This document shows, piece after piece, positions 1 through 7,172 of a stretch of 37,048 nucleotides of DNA. The stretch is from the NCBI GenBank assembly GCA_018240745.1, contig JAFEFF010000085.1, forward strand, positions 1 to 37,048, read 5' to 3'. This DNA is from Pseudomonadota bacterium (GTDB lineage Bacteria; Pseudomonadota; Alphaproteobacteria; Reyranellales; Reyranellaceae). Every line of letters starts with the position of its first letter. The first letter of the stretch is position 1. The notes under the pieces are model-generated. The model worked only from the letters and a program-made list of their open reading frames with translations, did not search any database and was not told the origin of the DNA. A program made the position numbers and the translations under genes.

Positions 1-1
1 C

Positions 2-76
2 GAGCGTGAACTCGAAGAGCCGCAGCAAGCGGCCGCGAAGTCCGGTGAAGAACCGTCGAAACGGAGGAAGCGATGA
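2..76 (+). CDS. C-terminal end of an unidentified upstream protein (partial)
   Basis: An open frame enters from the left edge and runs for 24 codons to a TGA at 74-76. The tail is highly charged and rich in Glu, Lys and Arg, ending in SKRRKR. The stop overlaps the ATG of the next gene in an ATGA junction, and a GGAGG ribosome site for that gene lies inside this tail. The arrangement suggests translational coupling and one operon. Too little is present to name the protein; a disordered tail is all that can be seen. Confidence 0.5.
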   Translation, partial: ERELEEPQQAAAKSGEEPSKRRKR

Positions 77-1269
77 ATCAGATCGTCGTGAACGAGCCGA
101 ATCGCTGGCGGCTCGAAACGCCCGGCGCCGACTGGCCGCGCAGCGCCCGCCCCGATGCCGCGAAGAAGTACTTCATGGTGTCGGCCGACGGCCATGCCAA
201 CGAGCCGGCCAACCTGTGGGTCGAGCGCATCGAGCCGCAATACAAGGAACGCCTGCCGCGCGTCATCACCGACAAGGACGGCGTGCAATGGCGCGTCAGC
301 GAAGGCCATCGTCCCGACCGGCTGCGCCTGTCGACCCTGGAAGGCGAGGACATGGCACGCAACAAGGCGGGCGCCGAGCCGCTCGGCCGTCTCGCCGACC
401 ATGATCTCGACGGCATCGATGTCGAGCTGATCTTCCCCAACAAGGGCCTCGCCATGTGGGCGACGCCCGACCCGCAGTTCGCGATGGCGCAGTGTCGCGT
501 CTGGAACACCTGGGCGTGGGAGCAGTTCGGCAACCACCAGGACCGCATGATCCCGGCCGGCGCGCTCGCCACCGCCGACCTCGAAGGCTCGATCGCCGAG
601 GTGCAGCGGCTGGCCAGGCTGGGCTTCAAGTGCCTGACACTGCCCTGCAAGCCGATCTGGGGTTCGCACGACAGCGCCCACGTGAACTACAACCTGCCGC
701 ACTTCGATCCGCTGTGGGCGGCGATCACCGAGGCCAACCTGCCGATCACCTTCCATGTCTCGACCGGTCGCGATCCGCGCGCCGCGCGCGGCAATGGCGG
801 CGCGGTGGTGAATTACGTCTCGCATTCGCTGTCGCCGACCATCGAGCCGGTGGCAAACCTGTGTGCCTCGGGCGTGCTCGAGCGCTTTCCCGGGCTGCGC
901 TTCGCCACAATCGAGGCCGGCATCGGCTGGGTGCCGTGGCTGCTCGATGCGATGGACGAGGCCTACAAGAAGCATCACTTCTGGGTGCGGCCCAAGCTCA
1001 AGCACCTGCCGAGCGAGTATTACCGCATGCACGGCTTCTCCTCCTTCCAGGAGGACAGGGCGGGCCTCGATCTCTGCGAGAGCCATGACCTCACCGGGAA
1101 CTTCATGTGGGCCAACGACTACCCGCACCACGAGGGGACCTGGCCGCATTCGGCCGAGGCGATCGAGCGCACGATGGGTCAGATCTCCGACCCGACGCGC
1201 GCCAAGATCCTCGGCCTCAACTGCGCGCGCTTCCTCGGCATCGACGTGCCGGCGAAGTATCGCCAATGA
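73..1269 (+). CDS. Amidohydrolase family 2 (ACMSD-like) metal-dependent hydrolase/decarboxylase
   Basis: This 398-residue protein looks like a member of the amidohydrolase-2 family (ACMSD-like TIM barrel), whose members decarboxylate or hydrolyse carboxylated or cyclic substrates at a divalent metal. Visible family features are the N-terminal D39-x-H41 metal motif followed by E44, a barrel histidine at H228 (ITFHVSTG), and a late Asp, D349, in WANDYPH. The start follows a GGAGG site by a few bases and overlaps the upstream stop. It ends in a 4-bp ATGA overlap with a thiolase-like gene, and a DUF35 protein follows. Such trios occur in degradation pathways for CoA-activated or aromatic acids, but the substrate cannot be read from sequence. 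Confidence 0.88.
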   Translation: MNQIVVNEPNRWRLETPGADWPRSARPDAAKKYFMVSADGHANEPANLWVERIEPQYKERLPRVITDKDGVQWRVSEGHRPDRLRLSTLEGEDMARNKAGAEPLGRLADHDLDGIDVELIFPNKGLAMWATPDPQFAMAQCRVWNTWAWEQFGNHQDRMIPAGALATADLEGSIAEVQRLARLGFKCLTLPCKPIWGSHDSAHVNYNLPHFDPLWAAITEANLPITFHVSTGRDPRAARGNGGAVVNYVSHSLSPTIEPVANLCASGVLERFPGLRFATIEAGIGWVPWLLDAMDEAYKKHHFWVRPKLKHLPSEYYRMHGFSSFQEDRAGLDLCESHDLTGNFMWANDYPHHEGTWPHSAEAIERTMGQISDPTRAKILGLNCARFLGIDVPAKYRQ

Positions 1270-2447
1270 GCGACCGGAGTCTCCGCGGCAAGGTCGCGGT
1301 CGTGGGGGTCGGCGAGACGACCTACTGGCGGCACGGCAAGTCGCCGCACCCGGAGTTCAAGCTGGCGCTCATGGCGATCCTCGCCGCAGCGGAGGACGCC
1401 GGCCTCGATCCCCGCCGGATCGACGGTTTTGCGTCCTACTCCAACGACCGCAACGACCCGTCGCGGCTCGCGGCAGCACTCGGGCTGCCGGCCCTGCGCT
1501 TCTCCAACATGAACTGGGGCGGCGGTGGCGGCGGCGGCTCGGCCGCGGTCGGCAATGCGGCTGCCGCGGTGGCGTGCGGCATGGCCGACTGCGTCGTGGT
1601 GTTCCGTGCGCTGGCGCAAGGCCAGTTCCAGCGCTTCGGCGCGGCGCCGCCGGGCGGCACCGCCTCGGGCGAACCGGCGTTCAATGCGCCCTATGGCGTG
1701 ATGTCGCCGGCGCAGCGCTACGCCATGCGGGCGATGCGTTTTCTGCACGAGAACAAGATCGCGCCGTCGGCCCAGCGGGCGATCGCGCTCGCCTCGTACC
1801 ACCATGCGCAGGCCAATCCGCGCGCGGTGATGCACGGCCGGCCGCTCACGGCAGAGGCCTATGACGAATCGCGCTGGATCGTCGAGCCGTGGCGGCTGTT
1901 CGACTGCTGCCAGGAAAACGACGGCGCGGCCGCGCTGATCATCGTGCCGGCCGAGCAGGCGAAGGACTTCAGGCACAAGCCCGCCTACCTGCTGGGCTCG
2001 GCGCAGGGTTCGGAGCACCGCAACGGCGCACGCGTGCACAATGCACCGCTCTATGCGACCTCGAGCTTCACGACCGTTGCGCCGCAGCTCTACGGCATGG
2101 CGCAGGTCGAGCCGTCGGATGTCGACGTGGTGCAGTCCTACGAGAATTTCACCGGCGGCGTGCTGATGAGCCTGGTCGAGCACGGCTTCTTCAAGGCCGA
2201 GGAGGCCAACGACTTCCTCGAGCCCGAGAACCTGATGGCGCCCAAGGGCAGGCTGCCGCTCAACACCTCGGGCGGCAATCTCGCCGAATGCTACATGCAC
2301 GGCCTCGAGCTGCAGATCGAGGCGGTGCGCCAGGTGCGCGGCCAGTCGACCTCGCAGGTGAAGGACGCCGATGTGTCGATGGTGATTTCCGGTCCGATGG
2401 TGACGCCGGTGTCGAGCATGATCCTGGGCTCGGAGGCGACCCTATGA
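1266..2447 (+). CDS. Thiolase-like (SCP-x / nonspecific lipid-transfer type) protein
   Basis: This 393-residue thiolase-fold protein of the SCP-x/Ltp2 class starts at the ATG overlapping the previous stop, with no room for a different intergenic start. A Gly-rich run (WGGGGGGG) and an Ala-rich helix lie where classical thiolases carry the nucleophilic Cys. The C-terminal NTSGGNLAE..MHG segment corresponds to the family's NxxGG...GHP loop. Members paired with DUF35 proteins, such as Ltp2-ChsH2 in steroid side-chain breakdown, act as retro-aldolases rather than thiolases. The next gene is exactly such a partner, so an aldolase or thiolysis role in CoA-ester degradation is inferred. The substrate is unknown. 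Confidence 0.87.
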   Translation: MSDRSLRGKVAVVGVGETTYWRHGKSPHPEFKLALMAILAAAEDAGLDPRRIDGFASYSNDRNDPSRLAAALGLPALRFSNMNWGGGGGGGSAAVGNAAAAVACGMADCVVVFRALAQGQFQRFGAAPPGGTASGEPAFNAPYGVMSPAQRYAMRAMRFLHENKIAPSAQRAIALASYHHAQANPRAVMHGRPLTAEAYDESRWIVEPWRLFDCCQENDGAAALIIVPAEQAKDFRHKPAYLLGSAQGSEHRNGARVHNAPLYATSSFTTVAPQLYGMAQVEPSDVDVVQSYENFTGGVLMSLVEHGFFKAEEANDFLEPENLMAPKGRLPLNTSGGNLAECYMHGLELQIEAVRQVRGQSTSQVKDADVSMVISGPMVTPVSSMILGSEATL

Positions 2448-2878
2448 GCTATCTGCCGAACGGCCTGCCGTCGCCCGTGCCGGAGAATGACGGCGTCGAC
2501 AAGCCTTATTGGGACGGCGCGCGCCGCGGCGAGCTGATGGTCCAGCGCTGCAGCAAGTGCGGCACCTTCCGCTGGGGGCCGGAGTGGATCTGCCACAAGT
2601 GCCTGTCGTTCGACTTCGATTGGCAGAAGGTGTCGGGCAAGGGGCGCATCTATAGCTGGGAGCGCCCGTGGCATCCGGTCCATCCGGCGCTCAAGGGGCA
2701 CGGTCCCTACGTCGTCGTGCTGGTCGAGCTGCCGGATGCCGGCAACGTCCGCATGCTCGGCAACCTGCTGGGCGATCCCCGGCAGGAAGTGCGGATCGGT
2801 GCCGAGGTGCAGGCCGTGTTCGAGCCACACGACGATGCCCAGCCGCCATTCACCCTGGTGCAGTGGAAGACAGTTTAG
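2444..2878 (+). CDS. DUF35 OB-fold / zinc-ribbon acyl-CoA-binding partner protein
   Basis: This 144-residue protein has an N-terminal rubredoxin-like zinc ribbon (CSKC, then CHKC ten residues later) and a C-terminal OB-fold beginning near GKGRIYSWERPWHP. Proteins of this build (COG1545, ChsH2 C-domain type) bind a thiolase-like or hydratase partner and are needed for its activity. Its ATG overlaps the stop of the thiolase-like gene in an ATGA junction, implying stoichiometric co-translation. It is the last gene of the operon and is followed within a few bases by a strong hairpin. Confidence 0.9.
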   Translation: MSYLPNGLPSPVPENDGVDKPYWDGARRGELMVQRCSKCGTFRWGPEWICHKCLSFDFDWQKVSGKGRIYSWERPWHPVHPALKGHGPYVVVLVELPDAGNVRMLGNLLGDPRQEVRIGAEVQAVFEPHDDAQPPFTLVQWKTV

Positions 2879-2880
2879 CT

Positions 2881-2915
2881 TTCCTCCCCTTGGCGGAGTC
2901 CGCGAAGGGGAGGAA
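2881..2915. terminator. Long hairpin between convergent genes
   Basis: An 11-bp perfect stem (2881-2891 with 2905-2915, CCTCCCC against GGGGAGG) encloses a loop that contains its own CGGA/TCCG pairing. It starts two bases after the DUF35 stop and lies before the end of the convergent TetR gene. There is no clear U tract on either side, so it may be a weak bidirectional terminator or one copy of a dispersed intergenic palindrome. Confidence 0.55.
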
Positions 2916-2971
2916 GAAGAAACCGGGCGAGGCGGAGGGCCGCGGTCCGGAAGAATCCGACTCGATGACCG

Positions 2972-3592
2972 TCAGGTTGCGGCGGCTGCCGCGACGTAGC
3001 CGATCACCAGGCGTACGACCTCGTCCTCGAAGCTCCGGCTCTTGAAGAACGGCTGCTCTTCCACCACGGCGGCGCGGATGACACCCATCAGGGCGCGCGA
3101 CAGCACGAACGTCTGCTCGCGGGTGAGCTTGACCAGCGCGCGGTCGTGGCCTTCGGATTGCGCGAGGAACGTCGTGATCGGCTGCATCATCTCGAACGAC
3201 GCGCCCTGCGCCAGGATCGCCTGGACCACCGCGCGGCGCGCACGCAGCCGGCCGCTGAAGGCATTGACCATCGCCCGCACCATCGCCCGCACGCGCTCCT
3301 CGCCCGAAGCCTGCGGATTGCCGCGCAAGGCCGCGGCGACAGCCGCCAGAGTCCGCCGCAGCTCGCGCTCGGCCAGCGCGCGCAACAAGGCCTGCTTGTC
3401 GGCGAAGTACTGATAGAGCGTGCCGATGCTGACTCCGGCGCGTTCGGCCACGGCATTGGTCGTGAAGGCCGCAAGCCCGCCTGCCTCCAAAACCTGAGCC
3501 GACGCTTCGAGGATCGCCGTCACGGTCTCCTCGGCACGCGTCTGGCGGGGAATTCGTCGTTTGGTTGCAAAGGCTTGGGCGCGGCTCGCCAT
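2972..3592 (-). CDS. TetR/AcrR family transcriptional regulator
   Basis: This 206-residue TetR-type repressor has an N-terminal helix-turn-helix with the hallmark NAVAERAGVSIGTLYQYFADKQ-like segment (about residues 40-60), followed by an all-helical ligand domain. The start at 3592 (MASRAQAF) is preferred over the longer frame because GGGGGA lies 6-7 bases upstream and the DNA-binding domain then sits at the usual distance from the N-terminus. It is divergent from the sterol-desaturase-like gene with under 90 bp between them and a palindrome in the gap, so local repression of that gene and of itself is likely. The ligand is unknown. Confidence 0.93.
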   Translation of the reverse strand: MASRAQAFATKRRIPRQTRAEETVTAILEASAQVLEAGGLAAFTTNAVAERAGVSIGTLYQYFADKQALLRALAERELRRTLAAVAAALRGNPQASGEERVRAMVRAMVNAFSGRLRARRAVVQAILAQGASFEMMQPITTFLAQSEGHDRALVKLTREQTFVLSRALMGVIRAAVVEEQPFFKSRSFEDEVVRLVIGYVAAAAAT

Positions 3593-3627
3593 GCTGTCCC
3601 CCAAGGCTGGAAAGCGAGTACGGAAAC

Positions 3628-3642
3628 ATGAGTATTGCTCAT
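3628..3642. promoter_or_regulatory. Candidate TetR operator palindrome
   Basis: ATGAG-TATTG-CTCAT is a perfect 5-bp inverted repeat with a 5-bp spacer. It lies in the 83-bp gap between the divergent TetR gene and the membrane hydroxylase start. Size and placement fit TetR-family operators. If it is an operator, the upstream ATG at 3628 is part of it and is not the hydroxylase start. Confidence 0.5.
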
Positions 3643-3675
3643 ATCTTGGCCGCAACGCAAGAGACGGAGGCGGCG

Positions 3676-4572
3676 ATGGGTCCCATCCTCAAGCTCTACA
3701 TGGTGCTGCTGCCGCTGGTGTTGGGCAGCGCGCTGATCGAGGGCCTATGGCTCAGTCGCAGTCGCGCCAACGGCTACGACTGGAAGGAATGGGCCACGTC
3801 GCTGGGTGACGTCGCGGTGCGCCGGCTGCTCGCCTTCGCCCCCTACGGCATCCTCGCGCCGGTCTATTTCCGGATCTACGACCATCGCCTGTTCACCCTG
3901 TCGGCCGATTCGGTCGGCGGCGTGCTGCTGCTCTTCGTCAGTCTCGAGTTCTCGTACTACTGGTTCCATCGCGCCAGCCACACGGTGCGTTACTTCTGGA
4001 ACAGCCATTCGGTCCATCATTCGCCCAACAGCTTCACCCTGGCGGCGGCCTATCGCCTGGGCTGGATCGGCAAGTTCTCCGGCGCCACCATCTTCTTCAC
4101 ACCGATGGCGCTGCTCGGATTCGAGCCGGCGACCGTGATGATCGCCCTGCAGCTCAACCTGATCTATCAGTTCTGGATCCATGCCGACTGGATTCCCAGG
4201 CTCGGCTGGCTCGAGTACGTGCTGAACACGCCGTCGGCGCATCGCGTCCACCATTCGCGCAATCCGGAGTACCTCGACGCCAACTACGGCGGCGTACTGA
4301 TCGTGTTCGACCGCCTGTTCGGCAGCTACATCGAGGAGCGCGCCGACGTGCCGTGCCGGTACGGGCTGGTCACGCCGGTCACGACCTACAACCCGATCCG
4401 CATCAACTTCGATCCCTGGATCGGCCTGGCGAAGGATCTGGCGAGCGCGCGGTCGATTCGCGAGGCCGGGATGTTCCTGTTCGGCCCGCCGGGCTGGCGG
4501 CCCGACGGCACGGGCCTCACGACCCGCGAACTGCGCGCCGGTGTCGGCGGCACTCAGGGGGCCATGACTTAA
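3676..4572 (+). CDS. Sterol desaturase / fatty acid hydroxylase superfamily membrane protein
   Basis: This 298-residue integral membrane di-iron oxygenase has three histidine boxes: WFHRASH, HSVHHS and HRVHHSRN. In this family they bind the two irons that hydroxylate or desaturate lipids, sterols or carotenoids. Hydrophobic segments surround the boxes (N-terminal MVLLPLVLG, VGGVLLLFVSLEF, and FFTPMALLG). The start at 3676 is preferred because GGAGG lies 5 bases upstream; an in-frame ATG at 3628 would add 16 residues but falls in the palindrome. It is probably controlled by the divergent TetR protein. The substrate is undetermined. Confidence 0.9.
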   Translation: MGPILKLYMVLLPLVLGSALIEGLWLSRSRANGYDWKEWATSLGDVAVRRLLAFAPYGILAPVYFRIYDHRLFTLSADSVGGVLLLFVSLEFSYYWFHRASHTVRYFWNSHSVHHSPNSFTLAAAYRLGWIGKFSGATIFFTPMALLGFEPATVMIALQLNLIYQFWIHADWIPRLGWLEYVLNTPSAHRVHHSRNPEYLDANYGGVLIVFDRLFGSYIEERADVPCRYGLVTPVTTYNPIRINFDPWIGLAKDLASARSIREAGMFLFGPPGWRPDGTGLTTRELRAGVGGTQGAMT

Positions 4573-4627
4573 TCTCCTTTGAGCCTGCTTCTTCGGCAGA
4601 ACACAGTGGTCGCGAAGGAGATCGCAA

Positions 4628-5353
4628 ATGGCGAGAGACAAGGTCTGCGTCGTGATCGGCGCAGGCGATGCAACGGGCGGAGCGATCGCCCGTCGCTTCG
4701 CGCGCGAGGGCTACACGGCGGTGGTGACGCGCCGCCATGCCGACAAGCTGCAGGGCCTGGTGGCGCAGATCACCAGCGACGGCGGCAAGGTCCATCCGTT
4801 CGGCTCCGATGCGCGCGACGAGGAGCAGGTGGTGAAGCTGTTCCGGCAGATCGAGGTCGAGATCGGCGAGATCGAGGTCTTCGTCTTCAACATCGGCGGC
4901 AACGTGCGCTTCGACATCCGCGACACCACCGCGCGTGTCTATCGCAAGGTCTGGGAGATGACCGCATTCGCCGGCTTCCTGACCGCGCGCGAGGCGGCCA
5001 AGGCCATGGTGCCGCGCGGCCGCGGCACCATGCTGTTCACCGGCGCCACCGCATCGAACCGCGGTGGCCGCGGCTTCTCGGCCTTTGCCGGCGGCAAGCA
5101 TGCGGTGCGGGCGCTGGCACAGTCGATGGCGCGCGAGCTCGGCCCGCAGAACATCCACGTCGCGCATGTCATCATCGACGGCGCGATCGACACGGAATGG
5201 ATCAAGGCGAACTTCCCCGACCGCTACGGCGCCGGGCCGGATGCCATCCTCAATCCCGACCACATCGCCGAGACCTACTGGCAGCTACATCGCCAACCGC
5301 GCAGCGCCTGGACGTTCGAGATGGATCTCAGGCCGTGGAAGGAGACCTGGTAG
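4628..5353 (+). CDS. Atypical short-chain dehydrogenase/reductase lacking the catalytic Tyr
   Basis: This 241-residue Rossmann protein has an N-terminal cofactor loop GAGDATGG (11-18) and an NIGGN segment (88-92) in place of NNAG. The expected YxxxK active site reads F153-A-G-G-K157: the Lys is kept but the proton-donating Tyr is Phe. Ser143 (TGATAS) is present. A GGAG site precedes the ATG. A subgroup of SDRs with AFAxxK sites exists, so this is probably an inherited family trait rather than decay. It may bind NAD(P) without classic reductase chemistry. It lies 55 bp after the hydroxylase and could share its transcript. Confidence 0.85.
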   Translation: MARDKVCVVIGAGDATGGAIARRFAREGYTAVVTRRHADKLQGLVAQITSDGGKVHPFGSDARDEEQVVKLFRQIEVEIGEIEVFVFNIGGNVRFDIRDTTARVYRKVWEMTAFAGFLTAREAAKAMVPRGRGTMLFTGATASNRGGRGFSAFAGGKHAVRALAQSMARELGPQNIHVAHVIIDGAIDTEWIKANFPDRYGAGPDAILNPDHIAETYWQLHRQPRSAWTFEMDLRPWKETW

Positions 5354-5381
5354 TCCGATAGCCGGGCGTCAGAGCGATGCT

Positions 5382-5591
5382 CTAGCGGCGCGGCGTGGTC
5401 GCGGCGCCGGCGCCGGCGCCGACCGCACCACCGATCAGGGCGCCGGTCAGCGGACCCATGCCGGTAAGCGCGCCGATCACCGCGCCCGAGCCCGCGCCGA
5501 TGCCGCCGCCGGTCACGGCCCGCTGGCCCCAGGTGTCGCCGCAGGCGGTGGCGGTGAGGAGGATGGCGGTGAGAACGACGAGATTGCGCAT
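5382..5591 (-). CDS. Small glycine-zipper lipoprotein
   Basis: This 69-residue protein begins MRNLVVLTAILLTATACGD, a typical lipoprotein signal with the lipidated Cys at residue 17. The mature part consists mainly of Gly/Ala zippers (GGGIGAGSGAVIGALTG, GALIGGAVGAGAGA), like the glycine-zipper and YMGG-type proteins that sit in or against the outer membrane. It starts at 5591 with an AAGGGAAG ribosome site. Its 5' leader carries a hairpin, and the DNA further upstream has clustered GTGAC motifs. The function is unknown. Confidence 0.8.
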   Translation of the reverse strand: MRNLVVLTAILLTATACGDTWGQRAVTGGGIGAGSGAVIGALTGMGPLTGALIGGAVGAGAGAATTPRR

Positions 5592-5616
5592 TTTTCTTCC
5601 CTTGTGGGCTGGGCAG

Positions 5617-5632
5617 AGGGGGGCAGCCCCCT
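5617..5632 (-). promoter_or_regulatory. GC hairpin in the leader of the lipoprotein gene
   Basis: On the minus strand AGGGGG pairs with CCCCCT across a 4-base loop, about 25 bases upstream of the lipoprotein start codon and just ahead of its ribosome site. It may limit translation or stabilise the mRNA. Confidence 0.4.
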
Positions 5633-5648
5633 TGAAGAGGCTGTACGG

Positions 5649-5798
5649 GTGACAATGAGGCCGAAGGGGGGCAAGCGGGTGTGACGAACTTGTGGCCGGG
5701 GTGTGCGTGGCATGCCGGGTGACAAAGCCCGCCTGAAATACACGCCCGCTTGCACTCCCAGCGTGTCACCGCCGTGACGATGCGTGACAATCGGTGAC
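5649..5798. promoter_or_regulatory. Cluster of GTGAC motifs upstream of the lipoprotein gene
   Basis: GTGAC occurs at 5649, 5681, 5719, 5774, 5784 and 5794, and inverted as GTCAC at 5765. The last three direct copies are spaced exactly 10 bp, one DNA turn, and the inverted copy makes GTCAC-4-GTGAC. The cluster fills the gap between the lipoprotein start (5591) and the 3' end of the flavoprotein gene (5835), so any regulation would act on the lipoprotein. Confidence 0.45.
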
Positions 5799-5834
5799 GA
5801 ACTCGACTGCATATCATTCTCAGCGGAGAGGAAG

Positions 5835-6425
5835 TTATATCTGGCTGATCCGCCTGCGGACCTTGTCGAGGAAGGCGTGCCGTGACGTCTCGCTCGAGTG
5901 GTCCATGTCATAGTGCGCCATATAGAAGGACCGCACGCCTCTGGCGCACATCGGCTTCATGCCCCGCATCAGGACCTTCTTGCCGGCATTGCCGGCGAAC
6001 AGGGCCACCACCCACCATGGCGAGCCGTAGGTGGTCACCACGCCGAACAGCCTGATGTTCCGGAGCGCCGGCGTGAGGCGGCAATCCTTGGGATCGTAGT
6101 CGAAGGCGATGCCCGGCCCCCACACCCGGTCGACCCAGCCCTTGAGCACCGCCGGCATCGAGAACCACCAGTGCGGGAAGCACAGGATCAGGCCGTCGAC
6201 CGACTTGAGCGTCTCGCAGTACTCGGCCACGGCGCTGCGGTCGTACCGCTCCTGCATATAGGTCGCGCGCTCGTGCCCGGTCATCGCCGGCTGGAAGCCC
6301 TCGCGATAGAGGTCGGTCGCGACCACCTGATGGCCGTTCTTCGCCAGCGTCCCGACGATCGCCTCGAACAGCGCGTGATTGTAGCTGGAGGTCAGTGGAT
6401 GGCAGTGCACGACCTGGATACGCAT
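5835..6425 (-). CDS. NAD(P)H quinone oxidoreductase-like flavodoxin-fold protein
   Basis: This 196-residue protein belongs to the NQO1/KefF/MdaB flavodoxin-like family, which uses FMN or FAD to reduce quinones with two electrons. Visible features are the first strand with the phosphate-binding HPLTSSYNHAL loop (8-18), the PHWWFSMPAVLKGWVDRV segment that packs on the flavin, and the following GPGIAFDY. The start at 6425 (MRIQVVH) puts the first beta strand at the N-terminus; the 33 residues of upstream frame have no family character. It is divergent from the toxin-antitoxin locus and shares its palindrome-bearing intergenic region. Confidence 0.88.
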   Translation of the reverse strand: MRIQVVHCHPLTSSYNHALFEAIVGTLAKNGHQVVATDLYREGFQPAMTGHERATYMQERYDRSAVAEYCETLKSVDGLILCFPHWWFSMPAVLKGWVDRVWGPGIAFDYDPKDCRLTPALRNIRLFGVVTTYGSPWWVVALFAGNAGKKVLMRGMKPMCARGVRSFYMAHYDMDHSSETSRHAFLDKVRRRISQI

Positions 6426-6466
6426 GGTTGGCAAACGCGTGATCGATACTTGGGTTCCTGCTTGAG

Positions 6467-6487
6467 CTATACGCTTGTAGCGTATAG
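6467..6487. promoter_or_regulatory. Perfect palindrome, likely toxin-antitoxin operator
   Basis: CTATACGC-TTGTA-GCGTATAG is an 8-bp perfect inverted repeat with a 5-bp spacer, ending 8 bases before the GTG of the toxin frame. Type II antitoxins of the Xre/HigA class commonly bind such palindromes over their own promoter. The site also lies 42 bp upstream of the divergent flavoprotein gene. Confidence 0.65.
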
Positions 6488-6495
6488 AGTGCGTC

Positions 6496-6806
6496 GTGCT
6501 GTTCATCGAGACCGCAACGTTCACGCGTCAGATCATTACGCTGTTGTCCGACAATGAATACGCGACGCTGCAAGCATTCATCGCCATCGATCCGGAGCGG
6601 GCGATCTCATGCGCGGTGGAGGGGGCGTTCGCAAATTGAGGTGGGCGGTTCAGGGGCGCGGGAAGAGCGGCGGCATTCGTGTCATCTACTACTGGGTGAA
6701 GCGCAATGGCCAGGTACTGATGCTGTTGGCCTATCCGAAGTCCCGCAAGGACACGCTGACGGACGCTGAGACGGCCGTGCTCAGAAGGCTGGTGAAGGAG
6801 TTGTGA
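6496..6806 (+). pseudogene. RelE/HigB-type toxin gene with a frameshift
   Basis: The frame from GTG 6496 reads MLFIETATFTRQIITLLSDN, the usual N-terminus of COG4737 RelE/HigB toxins, and runs through LQAFIAIDPER before hitting TGA at 6637-6639. The rest of the toxin (GDLMRGGGGVRKLRWAVQ..., GGIRVIYYW, LLAYPKSRKDTL) continues in another frame from about 6600 to TGA 6804-6806. The switch is at the GGG run at 6599-6601: one more G would restore a 103-residue protein of family length. No canonical slippery heptamer for programmed -1 frameshifting is present. So it is either an inactivated toxin or a base-call error. Base composition is more AT-rich than the neighbours, suggesting acquisition. Confidence 0.8.
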
Positions 6807-6807
6807 G

Positions 6808-7098
6808 ATGGACAAGAAGCTGTTCGCCGAACTGGTGACGAGCCTCAAGGAGGCCGCCGCGATTTCAAAGGGCAAGGCCCGTCCGTCCCGCAAGTTTCGC
6901 GTCAGGGCTCCGGACGCCAAAGATGTGCGCGAGCGAATTGGCCTATCCCAGAGCGAATTTGCGCGATTGATGCGGGTCAGCGTGAAGACGCTCCAGAATT
7001 GGGAGCAGCAGCGCTGCACGCCGACCGGTCCGGCCGCGGCCTTGCTGACGATCGTTTCGGCCGCACCTGATGTGGCGTTGAAGTCGCTGCATCGATGA
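6808..7098 (+). CDS. Xre-family antitoxin (HigA/NadS-like)
   Basis: This 96-residue antitoxin has an HTH-Xre domain in its C-terminal half: RERIGLSQSEFARLMRVSVKTLQNWEQ-type helices at about 52-78, followed by the conserved RxPTGPAAALL-like end. It begins one base after the toxin stop, with AAGGAG 7 bases upstream of the ATG. The toxin-first order matches HigBA and RelE/NadS loci. It should neutralise the toxin and repress the operon by binding the palindrome at 6467-6487. The antitoxin is intact although the toxin frame is broken. Confidence 0.9.
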   Translation: MDKKLFAELVTSLKEAAAISKGKARPSRKFRVRAPDAKDVRERIGLSQSEFARLMRVSVKTLQNWEQQRCTPTGPAAALLTIVSAAPDVALKSLHR

Positions 7099-7172
7099 CG
7101 GTGCGGCTTTAGGGGAATGCAGCTGTAACGGTCCGACCAGACGCCACAGCGTCACGGTCGGCGTCATGGTCA

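Noticed and set aside
3628..3675. Upstream ATG as the start of the membrane hydroxylase
   Set aside because: It lies in the candidate operator, has no ribosome site, and the ATG at 3676 has GGAGG at ideal spacing.
5395..5652. An 85-codon Ala/Pro-rich plus-strand frame
   Set aside because: It is antisense to the glycine-zipper lipoprotein, whose lipobox and ribosome site are convincing.
6589..6612. Programmed -1 frameshifting in the toxin gene
   Set aside because: No X-XXY-YYZ slippery heptamer is present at the switch point, and related toxins are single-frame, so a mutation or sequencing error is more likely.
7133..7165. Overlapping CCGACC/GGTCGG and GACGCC/GGCGTC pairings between convergent genes
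   Set aside because: Short arms, mutually exclusive, no T tract; not strong enough to call a terminator.
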